Positions 9,741-19,170 of a DNA stretch of 64,000 bases are shown one piece after another (the stretch's first letter is position 1; every line of letters starts with the position of its first letter). The notes beneath the pieces are model-generated. The model did no database searches. It saw only the letters and a list, made by a program, of their open reading frames with translations, and had not been told where the DNA came from. The stretch lies in NCBI GenBank assembly GCA_033807695.1, contig CM066309.1, positions 3,162,001 through 3,226,000 on the forward strand, given 5' to 3'. Made by a program: the position numbers and the translations under genes. This DNA is from Daedaleopsis sinensis (taxonomy: Eukaryota > Basidiomycota > Agaricomycetes > Polyporales > Polyporaceae).

Positions 9741-11484
9741 CTAGTAGGGCAGACTCAGAGATAGCCATCCTTCTTCTGCACAGTTGACACCTCCATCACA
9801 GCTCCCGAGGTTCTGGGCTCTATAGCAGAGTACGAATGTCAGCACTAAAGCATAGTGAGGCACGGGCGCATTGTTACCACCTGTACCCAGACTGTCGCCG
9901 ACTCGATCCTGCGTGTGGTCGCCTTGGCGTTCTGCATTGTCCAGAGGTGACGCGGGGGATGGACTCGGAGTGGGGCTGCCACATATGTGTAAAGCCGATA
10001 AAGAGCGGATGAGCGGGCTGTTGTGGCCAGTGCCAGTCTGAGCTCCGCTGCTCGACGACGACGCGGAGTCCTCGCACGGAGGTGCGGCCGACGTGCCAAC
10101 TCCGGCTCTCCTCGACGTAGCAGAGTTTTGGGAAGAGTCTACCTCTTCTGCTGTGGCAGCGTGTGTCGAACAATGCTCGGAGAGCTTTCGTGGACTCTCG
10201 TCCAACAAAAGCCCTGCAGCCTGATCATGTATGGACTCGTCGAGTGTTAAAGGCGCCTCGAGATCTTGCTCGTGACTCTCGCCGTCTTCTGGCAGAGTGT
10301 AGTGGGTGTTTGATATGCCATCGCCATCGTTAGCTCTTGGATGTGACAATCTGTAAAACCCTATGAGATGTCTCGGAGGGCGCGATGACTATTACTCATC
10401 ACCTACACAGTGTCGGACCCCTCAGGAGCGTCGGGCGGCGCCGGTGTTCGAATATCCGTGGGCGACGAGTGGAACAAGGCGGCTTCCTGGGGTATGCGCG
10501 GGTTAGGCGACTCCACTGCTGCAGACGACGTGCTGCCTGGAACCCCTTCTTGTACCCGAGAGGAGACATCCGGATCCTAGACCAAGCGTATTAGCATGAA
10601 AGAGATCCCATGTGTTTCAGGCTGGAGAAAAGGACGTAACTTACCGTCTGGGGAAGGGGAGCATGGCTGTGTCCTGCGACTTCTGGGGGAGAGGCAGGCG
10701 CCATAGGCCCAGGAGACTCGACGCCGTCCAGATCTAGAAATGTCGCGCAATCGCCGTCCGGGCCCATCGCCGTACGATCATGATAATTTCCACACCCGAA
10801 ACAGTAAAGAGGTTGCCACCCTGGTACGGGATCTTCGAGGTCGTCTACGCTCTGGCGGGGACAGTGAGCAACGTGCTGTCAAGTACACGAGTAAGCATGA
10901 GTGATTTCAAATAGAACGATGCACACACGAAGGTTTTCTCACCTCGCGGTACTCGTCTTGGTTCCTCCATTCGTACCAGCAATACACACAGATTATATTT
11001 CGAGACCTAGCCGCAATGGCCTGTTCTCGAGCCTGCTCTGGAGTGAGTACCGGTGGTTTCTTGGGCTTGACTGGCTTGTATCGTCTGGCCCGCCGAGGGG
11101 TCTTCGCAATCCGATGATTGGAGAGAAGTAGCTTGCGCTCTTCCTCCGTTAGGTCCATCAAAACCTCCTTGCTCCACAGGTGTCCTTTTGTCCTTGCGTG
11201 GGTCTGGCATGCGGATTCTGTCCTGAACATTTGCTTGCACTCGTAGCATGCGACATAGTCTTCATACGGATGCACTCCTGGGGGCATCTTTCTTGGCCAC
11301 GATGTGTGAAAACATATGCGCTGGGGTCTCACGCACCTGGTACGGGCACACCTACCCACCTCCTCGTCTTCATATGAGGACCGAGGGCAGTTTTGGGTGT
11401 AGCCGGGTGTGCATCACGTATATGTTGGCTACATTGCCAGTCACCCGCGAAGGACTTGCTGCAATGAGGGCACGTCTTCGCCAT
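9741..11484 (-). CDS. C2H2 zinc-finger protein lacking a RING (cluster gene 3)
   Basis: Exons 11484-11356, 11287-10943, 10875-10645, 10576-10407 and 10350-9741; 494 aa as modelled. The fingers are MAKTCPHC...HIRDAH, CYEC...HARTKGH and CVYCWYEW...HVAHC. A Cys/His cluster YCFGCGNYHD follows, then a long Ser/Pro/Glu-rich tail. The finger exons have the phase-0 borders typical of the family: the third finger is split just before its final histidine (EYRE, then HVAHC). No C-terminal RING is found in the open frame or downstream to 9130, unlike the four other cluster members. The last exon is uncertain; an intron beginning at GTGGTAAC near 9900 is possible and would change the last residues only. 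It may have lost the RING or acts without one. Confidence 0.68.
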
Positions 11485-11636
11485 GTCGCCTCGTAGAAGG
11501 CCCGCTGGGAAAAGGGATATGAGACCAGACAAATCGATAGAGCTGAAGGGGGTTGCGCAGACTCCAGAGGGGCCGCTCACCAGAAGCGACCTACATATGC
11601 ACAAACGCTCGCGTTCCCATGCACGACCTTCGATGT

Positions 11637-11649
11637 CTACCGCAGCACC
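11637..11649 (-). promoter_or_regulatory. Shared cluster motif upstream of gene 3
   Basis: GGTGCTGCGGTAG on the coding strand lies about 155 bp upstream of the ATG at 11484. It matches the core found upstream of genes 2, 4 and 5. Confidence 0.45.
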
Positions 11650-11857
11650 ATGCTCCTCCACTCGGACCTCCTTCAAGTTGTAACTCCGGCAAGATCTAGA
11701 AGACCTTTACGATGAGTGCTTAATCTCATTAAACATAAGACAACGATGTTTCAGAGGGAGGGGACATCGACGTTGTGACCACTGGTCAAGAGTACTAGGT
11801 TCCTAAATCAAGCACGAAACAGCTACATATTACATTGAGATGCGTTGACGTTAAAAA

Positions 11858-13467
11858 TCACACTCGCAACGGCACGAAAAATTCTCTCTTGCAGATGGGG
11901 CAACACGGATTCCTCAACTCCAGTTCTGCGATAATACAGCTAAAGTGTTACATGAGCGAATTTCAGTGTAGAATCAGTGATGCACTTACCTGTGGCAGAA
12001 GATATGGCCGCACATAGTCGTAACTGGTAGCTCGCACGGGTTCTTCTCGCACAAGCGACAATGCCATGACCGCTCTTGCCTTACAGCTGTCGTTGTATGA
12101 CCTCTAGCAGATTCTACACAAACGAAGGTCACCGCTAAAGCACCATAGACTCAGATGGGGGGCTTACCTATGTAGATGTCACTCCGATGTGCCCTATTAG
12201 GGCCCGAGGCACCACTGCACATAAGGGAGGCAGAGAAAGAACTGATGCGTGGGGTGCTAGGTGCCGAATGCGATGGTGACGATGGTGTAGATGTGCCGGC
12301 TCTCCGTATGCGAGCGGAGTAGGTCGAACTCTCTTCTGCAACGCTTCCAGATCGGTCGGAAGCCTCGCGTGCGTAGTTACCGACCGAAGAAGGGTACACA
12401 TAGTCGACCGGCGGAAGGCCGAGGAATGCAGGAGACGCGGTTTTGTCCTCAGGCCGTTGAGGGCTGGCTCTGCCTCCGAGGGAATATCCATCCTCATACA
12501 AACCGGAGTCCTCGTCGTGGCCCGGTGAGGCAGGACGTCGTCTACATCGTACAACGTGAGACACATGTGAATCATGTCAAACATTCAGATCACTCACACA
12601 ATGGACGGATCTGGAGTATCTGGCGGCGTCAACACCTGAGTTTCAAAGGGATCCAAATGAAGCTCTCCGGTCGCATATGAATCTACAAGGAGTTGAGATG
12701 ACGTGCTGCCGTTTCCATGGCGCACATCCTGGTCAAAATCAGAGAAGCTCATCCGGTCTAGGAGCGATAGACTTGGAGCTCACTCACTTCAAGGGGTCGA
12801 GCATCACTACTCCACCCGTATTCCGTTTCAATGAATGACGTCCCTGTGTGCGATGTCGCGTGATCGGAAGTCGACGACCTTGAGGGTCCGGGAGTAGGTG
12901 CGTCTTCCGGTTTGAGTAGAAAGCATTCGTCGTTGAGATGCTATCAATAGCCGACCATGATCATAATGTATTGGTAACTCGTGCACATGCTCTTACCAGG
13001 TTATACTCGACGTCGTTCTTGAAGCCAAAGCCACATCGTTGACATTTGGGGTGTGGATCGGACGTCGAGTAGTGCGCTTGGATGCTCCAGGAAGGTAGAA
13101 GGTGAACATTGCACGGCTCACAGTTTTCATATGATTGCCAGTGCTGTACAGGGGGATGCACGGGTGCGCCACAGTAATTCAATATAGATATCGTGAGACG
13201 TACCTTCAGCAGGACTGCTTCGTCCTCGTAATGACATTGGCAGATCGGGCACACTGGATAGCGGCCGTTGAGTAGTCTCACTACACCGATGGTAGCATGC
13301 ACGATAGTGCTATCGTTGGTGTTCGACGTTGTAGGCACGGTCTTTCCGGTGGGTTTGGGCGGGATGTAGATCCACTGATGCCCGCTAGTCATTCCATGTT
13401 TCTTCCGTACCAGCTTGGTTGGGAATATTTGCTGGCATTCGTAGCAATCCCATTGAACGGAGGCCAT
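11858..13467 (-). CDS. C2H2-like zinc-finger / RING protein (cluster gene 4)
   Basis: Seven exons: 13467-13204, 13143-12997, 12940-12788, 12728-12598, 12541-12168, 12113-11990, 11939-11858; 424 aa. The N-terminal finger is CYECQQIF...HGMTSGH. A second module starts CPIC and is completed by the next exon. The family signature module is CEPC...HYSTSDPHPKCQRCGFGF. A Ser/Pro-rich linker follows, and then the RING at about residues 375-413: CRLC...CGHIFCHSC...CPIC, ending FVPLRV. The RING intron sits in the codon before the sixth ligand (phase 2). An E3 ligase role is inferred from the RING; the C2H2 part may bind nucleic acid or protein. Upstream are the cluster motif and a CACGTG-centred palindrome. 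Confidence 0.87.
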
Positions 13468-13556
13468 ACAGCGAGGAAATGTTTAAGCCAAGCAGGATAG
13501 GAGGATATAGCAGGAGAGACATGAAGGCTCGCGCAACGCAGCGTCTCACGACGCAA

Positions 13557-13609
13557 TTACCGCAGCACAACCGTTGTTTGCGCGCTCGACACGGTCACGT
13601 GATCGTGTC
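13557..13609 (-). promoter_or_regulatory. Upstream module of cluster gene 4: motif plus CACGTG palindrome
   Basis: GTGCTGCGGTAA (coding strand, 13568-13557) lies about 90 bp upstream of the ATG. It is followed further out by an imperfect 22-bp palindrome centred on CACGTG at 13588-13609, which contains an E-box. The same pair of elements occurs upstream of gene 5. Confidence 0.5.
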
Positions 13610-13754
13610 TCGCTTGAGACCCAGGACGCGTCCCGACTTCGCCGGCACCAGTGGCGTGGCCAGCGTGATTGATTCCCATGTGTAACGGAGCTCCTAGGTA
13701 GCTGTGGCTACATAGACCTATCACAAATCAGTAAGAAGAGAAAGCAGACAGTAT

Positions 13755-16725
13755 CTAGCTCCCTGGAACATCTAGCTGTACGCCGAAGAACATGTTGCAC
13801 GCGGGGCAGCACATCCGCGTCGAAAGCCGTTCGATGATACAGCTACGCCGTTAGTAGAGTCATGTCAGCTCTGTATACTTATATACAGAACATGTGCTTA
13901 CCTGTAGCAGAACATATGCCCACAAATCGTCGCCACTGGATCTTGGCACGGATCTGAGAAGCAGAGCCTGCAATACCACCGGGATTGCGCGTTTGACAAT
14001 GCTGCCGCCTCCTGTTTCACAGCATCTGGCACGGCGGACTTGATTTCTCCTAAATCTCACTATTAGCTTGCTGCTGAGATGAGAGCGCCACCGTGAGATA
14101 GCCTACGAAGTGCCACGGAATGTGGGGCCCGTGACCGTCGTGCGGTCGTCCGTTCCGGCAGCTGAGTGACAGTGGCACTAGAGATAGGCAGAGCGAAAGA
14201 GACCCTTCTATGTGAGCCAGAGATCCTGTGCTGGTCCTCCGATACATCCTGACCAGCATCCTCCCGCGCGCCCTGCGCTGGTATCACGACTGTTGTTTCT
14301 GTGTCCACGGCGGCAACGGGAGTCCTCCTAGCGAACAGTCGATATTCGCGCAATATTAAAACGAAATTTCTATCGCACCTTGCAATAGAGTTAGTGATAC
14401 TATCTGAAAGAGTGCTGCGCTCTTCAAGTTCAATTGCGGTCACGTATGTTGACTCGGACCCGTGTTGTGATAAGTCTTCGTAATGGCTATTGTCACCGGA
14501 TTCGGTAGAACACAACGGCGACACTTCCGCAGCATTGGAGCATACTACAATTCCCGGTTCTAGGTCACCGGTCGGTGCGAGATCTTGCCTCTCTTCTGGG
14601 GTCAATTCACAGCTAGTTATGGGTAGCCCGGAGTATTAGTATTGTACTCAGAAATCTGGACTCGTGCTGTGCGAGGGTCACGACTTACACGGTGAATGGT
14701 ACCAGTGGAAGACATCGAGCATCGTCAGCGTTAACAGACTGTGCGATAACAGGCTCCGGGTTGGATAGTAAGTCTAGAGTCGCTGCCTTGGGAGAATCAG
14801 TGGTTGTTGTCAGATTGGTGGTCCGTGTGGGAGAGGTATCGAGTGTCGTCGCAGTGTCCTGACAGACCGGGTTCAGAGCCGGGAATAAGAGCTAGTAGAT
14901 ATATCCGCTTTCATTTAGAGGACGTACAATAGGCATCATGGCAAAGCTTGTTCTGGTTTGATGGTCAGGGACGGAGCAATCACTCAGATGCTTCTTTCAG
15001 TCAATATCAATGCGTGATATTGGAAAATTGTTTGTGCGCACCATCTGGTACCTGAAGGGAGTCTCGAAGCTGATGCGACATTGATCGCAAGTCGGATGGT
15101 TTGGGGATGTCTGGAAGTGACTGTCGAGGCTTTCCGATGGGCCTAGGTGGACCTTGCAAATCACACAACCTGGTACCGTCATACGGTGCTGCATCTCTCG
15201 TCACCCAACGGAGCAAAAAGGGAATGGTCGATCGGAGAGGTAATATCTCACCTCATGGAAGTCGTCTAGGCTGATGAACGCCTCCTCGCAGATGGGACAC
15301 CTGGGTTCAAGAGCGGATGTCGCAACATTTTCGCTACATTCAGAGCACCAACATTGTCCGACATTTCCCAAAGACAGAACGGGTGCCTGAAATACAATAC
15401 TCTATCAACGACTATCACGCACGATACCGTACAAACATTGTACACATGACTATGATGAGTCCGCGGTCCCGGAGTCCAATTACAACTTACGAATCGGTAC
15501 GGCACGGAGTATAAATGTAAGTGCTTCCCGTACTCACCGGAGCAGGGAGGCCACCATCGCGGACCGAGAGAACATCTGGCTTGGTCTTCTCCTGAGACAG
15601 GAGGACACGAGGGGTCTGTATCTGATAGGCAGTAGCTTACACAGTCAGTCATACTTCAAGCGCTAGAGATGCATATATTATTTACTCACACTGTCGGACG
15701 AATGCATACCATGATGTCCAGATACAAGTCGTAGTTTCGGCCGGTACGACAGCCCCGGTCGTCGATCAAAAGCCCCAAGTGTTGCCAAATGTTTGAAGAG
15801 CGATCGTTTCGCCGTCTTCGTCCGGGTCTGTGTGGCATCAGTAGGCGAGAGAGATGCATCACAATGTTCAACTCACATGTCCTCCGGAAACAAACGCCTT
15901 CTTGTTTCCCGGGTCTTCATCAAGCGCAGTTACTGTACAATGAGCCTGATGCTATACGATGATTACTCGGGGTCAGACCAGTCTGTGTGCGTACCCCACT
16001 AATGCGAGACTTACCATGCTAAACGCGACGCCATTTTTGAAACCCAGGTCACATCGGTGACAATGCGGATGGTTCAGCGATGTCCTGAAGTGCTCTTGTA
16101 GGCTCTGTCCGGGGTATAGGTGCATCGAGCAAGCAGAGCAAGATCGCAGGTTGATGTTATGCTGCAATGGCGCACCATTCTGTCAGCTAATGTGACCCTC
16201 AGTTCAATATACATACCTTGTTGAGCGCATGTTCGGTAGCGAATCTGGCTGAGCACACGGTGCAGTCGAAGAAAGCTTCACCATTCGTCTGAGTGGCCCT
16301 ATCTTTCGGATTCTCTACGAGCGCTGTCTTTGCACGAGCAGGCGGTATGATCGAGGCGGCACTGGGTTGCACGACGTGCTCTGTTTGTATGTGCTAGAGA
16401 AGAGTTCAACTCAAAGCATGGACGGATTGAGACGATCACTTACAGCTTCTAACGCTCTACGACTATGGAACTCCCCCGTGCATTCGGGACACCATCCAGA
16501 CTTGCTTGGGCCTGTAGCTTGCTGACCCTCGACTGGGACGTCCCCGACTGCTATCTTGGCCACCATGTGCCTCTGAGGTCTCATCCGTCGCATCTCCTTG
16601 TTGCTTGCACCACGATGTCTACATCTCCTCTTCCCTACCAGGGTACGGCGGCAGATGGCACATTGGTGCTTGATGTCGTTGAGGGCAAAGATGCCAAGAT
16701 TCGGGTAGTACCGAATGTTGACCAT
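13755..16725 (-). CDS. Multi C2H2-like finger / RING protein (cluster gene 5)
   Basis: Thirteen exons from 16725 to 13755; 735 aa. Exon starts/ends: 16725-16444, 16393-16217, 16161-16015, 15951-15877, 15827-15690, 15621-15538, 15386-15252, 15188-15042, 14990-14928, 14891-14689, 14612-14092, 14049-13902, 13842-13755. About six Cys/His modules are seen, including CPEC...HIQTEH and CTVC...H. Two copies of the family signature are present: CSAC...HFRTSLNHPHCHRCDLGF and CVIC...HFQTSPNHPTCDQC. The C-terminal RING is CRLC...CGHMFCYSC...CPAC. The middle (about 420-650) is Ser/Thr-rich. It is the longest member, and its repeated modules point to exon duplication. The ATG at 16725 was chosen over one at 16803 because the paralogues have short leaders. 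An E3 role is inferred. Confidence 0.82.
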
Positions 16726-16851
16726 GATGTCTCGAGGCTCTTGAGATCGATCGCAAAGGGAAAACAGAATTGAGGTACGATCCGTTGGAAGCTGCACGAG
16801 CAAGGAGGGATGGATACGGACTACGAGCGCATTCTATAGCCTGAAGATTTA

Positions 16852-16865
16852 ATTACCGCAGCTGC
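16852..16865 (-). promoter_or_regulatory. Shared cluster motif upstream of gene 5
   Basis: GCAGCTGCGGTAAT (coding strand) lies about 130 bp upstream of the ATG at 16725. It shares the GCTGCGGTA core with genes 2-4. Confidence 0.4.
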
Positions 16866-16897
16866 TGCAGCTCTTTCCACACGGTACACGTGTGCCT

Positions 16898-16955
16898 ACC
16901 TTATCCTGCAGCCGTGTCTTCTGTGATACCTTCGTTATCCTGCGGCCGTGTCTTC
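16898..16955. repeat. Tandem duplication of about 28 bp
   Basis: TTATCCTGCAGCCGTGTCTT followed by CTGTGA is repeated once with a single base change (CAGCC to CGGCC) at an interval of about 30 bp. It lies in the region upstream of cluster gene 5. Confidence 0.7.
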
Positions 16956-17118
16956 TGTGAGAAGCCGCCCTCAGCTCGCCCGTTCCTCACCGTCATAGTA
17001 GGTAACCTGACCAGATGAACGAGCACGATAACCAGGTATGGGACGTAGAACACTACATCTGGGTCGTACGGGGGTATCTTGAGCCAGATAGTGCACCAGA
17101 GCATGGGAAATCGGAGGA

Positions 17119-17163
17119 AACCGCAGCACACTCGAGCCACGACGCGATCACGTGACCGCGTCT
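17119..17163 (-). promoter_or_regulatory. Second motif plus CACGTG palindrome upstream of gene 5
   Basis: GTGCTGCGGT on the coding strand (17130-17121) and an imperfect 22-bp palindrome centred on CACGTG (17142-17163) repeat the arrangement found upstream of gene 4. Here they lie about 400-440 bp from the ATG. Confidence 0.45.
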
Positions 17164-17837
17164 ACTTCAATGCTTCGGTGTCACCGTCTTCGAGAGGGTT
17201 TGTAGCTCGTGATTCACTTACGGCGACATCGTTCGCCTGAGGGGACAGATGTTCTCAAGTATAGCGCTTCAAAGCTTCACCTCCGAAAAAGAAGATGGCT
17301 AACGAGAAAAAAGACTACAGCTACAGTAATGCGCGCCAAAACGCGTGTCGGGAGCTCATCTCTTGCAACCACCAGCTACACAGACGACGATGTAAGTATC
17401 GCACACAGAATCATCTTCAGTCACTCTCTTTTGACCTCGATAGTGATTGAGACATATCTATATCCAATGCTGACGTATTTTAGAGGTCTTTCAAGGCGAA
17501 ACATCGCGATTCATGCACCAGCAAGGGTGGTACCTACCCCGAGATGGAGCAGTATTTGTCACTGAGACTGGCAATATCACAGCAAGACAGGAAATAGCAT
17601 GCATATCCCACGCGGTAAACGTGTACACAATAGTACGCGAGACGTATCGCTCATCATTCTTTGTCTTCGGATATAGCGGCGACGGTACCTCCAAACGGAC
17701 AATGATCAAGCCAAAGCAGCAACACCTACATGTTCTTTCCAGCTCAAGTGCAAGAAAGTTCATAGGGAGTCGCGCGATGTCGCATGCCCATCCGCTGTCT
17801 CCAGGGAGGGCACCCTGCTCCGAATCCAGCGCCAACC
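17164..17837. other. Region without a confident gene
   Basis: A + strand pair of open segments (ATG near 17332, donor GTAAGT near 17393, acceptor near 17485) could encode a very short protein, but two reading frames compete across the junction and neither matches a domain. No call is made. Confidence 0.4.
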
Positions 17838-17840
17838 TGC

Positions 17841-17849
17841 GTATATAAC
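17841..17849 (+). promoter_or_regulatory. TATA box of the 18.1-kb PAH gene
   Basis: GTATATAAC lies about 265 bp upstream of the ATG at 18113. The distance is explained if the 5' UTR holds an intron; GTGAGC near 17912 and CCGCAG near 18003 are suitable borders. Confidence 0.45.
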
Positions 17850-18112
17850 CCCCCGCGCGACACCTGCGTTCCCTCGATCCTCGTATCCTCGCGCTCGAGT
17901 CCGAGTAACCGGTGAGCCATCCGCCCTCCACATCCTCCCGAACCCAGACGTCTTCTCTCTCCAAGTCACCCGCATCACACCCGCTAACATGTCCCATCCC
18001 GCAGCTAACGTCCAGTGTACGATATTGTCGCCCTCACGGTCAAAGTGCAGCGACCTCCCCCCAATCCTATCCCGCCTCCTGCCTCATCCCCGCTCCCCGC
18101 CACACTACCCAA

Positions 18113-18721
18113 ATGTCGGCCCCTACCGCGAGCACGTCTCCGAGCTCCCGCGACCAGCGACACGCCGCCCTCGATGCGGTCGTCCGCTTCGAATCCCGGG
18201 CCGCCCTGCACGGTTCCCTGGACCTGGACCGCTGTGGGGGCGCCCTGCGCCCGGTGTCCCTCCGCAGGTACCGCTTGGAGCGCGCGCGCGCGGCGTGGCG
18301 CGACTTCTTCCGCGAGGTGCGCGCCGCGTACCCCGCCCAGCCGGGCAAGTACGCGCGGTTCCTGGCCATCATGACCCGGTACGCGGCGGGGGAGAGAATG
18401 TGCGTCACTTGGCACTAGTACTCCGAGTCGTAACTCGGGATGCATTGTGGCTGATCGGTTGCTGCTCGTTGTTGCAGGGCGCCGGAAAATGGGATCGCAG
18501 CGATCATGCTGCAAGTGGCGGGCCTGTTCCATGACCGCCCGCGGCTGGTTGAGAGCTTCAACCGCTTCCTCCCACATGGGTACGCTATCCATCTTACCAG
18601 CGACCCACTGGTTTTTGGACTCGAAGAGTGGGTCGAAGCCCCGGGCGGGGGGTACAGCCTGCGATACTTCAGCTGGCAAGGGCCCAGCGAGTACGGGCAT
18701 GGTGGGTGGATCCAGGAGTAG
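18113..18721 (+). CDS. Small protein with one PAH (Sin3-like) domain, copy 1
   Basis: Two exons, 18113-18399 and 18478-18721; 176 aa. Residues about 60-140 fit a paired amphipathic helix domain: an amphipathic helix with WRDFFREVRAAYP, KYARFLAIMTRY, then a helix IMLQVAGLFHDRPRLVESFNRFLP followed by HGYAIHL. The PAH domain is known from the Sin3 co-repressor, where it binds short helices of transcription factors. Sin3 carries several PAHs and an HDAC-interacting region; here there is one PAH and a short tail rich in aromatic residues and Gly. Two similar small proteins occur at 31.2-31.8 and 35.3-35.8 kb. A regulatory or decoy role in transcriptional repression is possible but inferred. Confidence 0.72.
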
Positions 18722-19170
18722 GCCGGATGGTCGTCGGGCACGATGCCATGGGCCATTGTATCAATAGCGGAACATTGTATCGCCACGACTGCTGACAGCG
18801 AGCGGAGGTGCTGGTGTACGAGCTTACGATTCTGTCACGATTAGTAATGAGATGCATGAAAGTACTTGTTTGATGCAACTACGGGTCCTTGTACAGTACG
18901 TACTGTACATGGGGAAGACTGATGATGACTCACGCGTACTGTACAAGGGGTATGCATCCGAAGGGAGGACAAGGAACCCACAGGGTGTATAATGGTATGA
19001 AAAGGTCGTAAACGGGACGTAACGCGAGGCATGATAGTTGAGACAATGCAAGAGAGATCGCGGAGGGACAGAAACATCAGTGTACGAGCAAGTCACAGTT
19101 ACTCAGACGACGGTGAACCTGGACATAAAAACGTCAGCCAATATGCACACAAAGGTGACGGCCAGTGCAC
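18722..19170. other. Spacer with a perfect 20-bp palindrome
   Basis: Convergent 3' regions of the PAH gene and the HAM1-like gene. TGTACAGTACGTACTGTACA at 18890-18909 is a perfect palindrome, and GTACTGTACAAG recurs about 30 bp further on. It could form a hairpin; no function is shown. Confidence 0.6.

Noticed and set aside
17332..17640. Possible two-exon + strand gene (donor GTAAGT near 17393)
   Set aside because: Two frames are open after the acceptor, neither joins cleanly to a start and no domain is visible.
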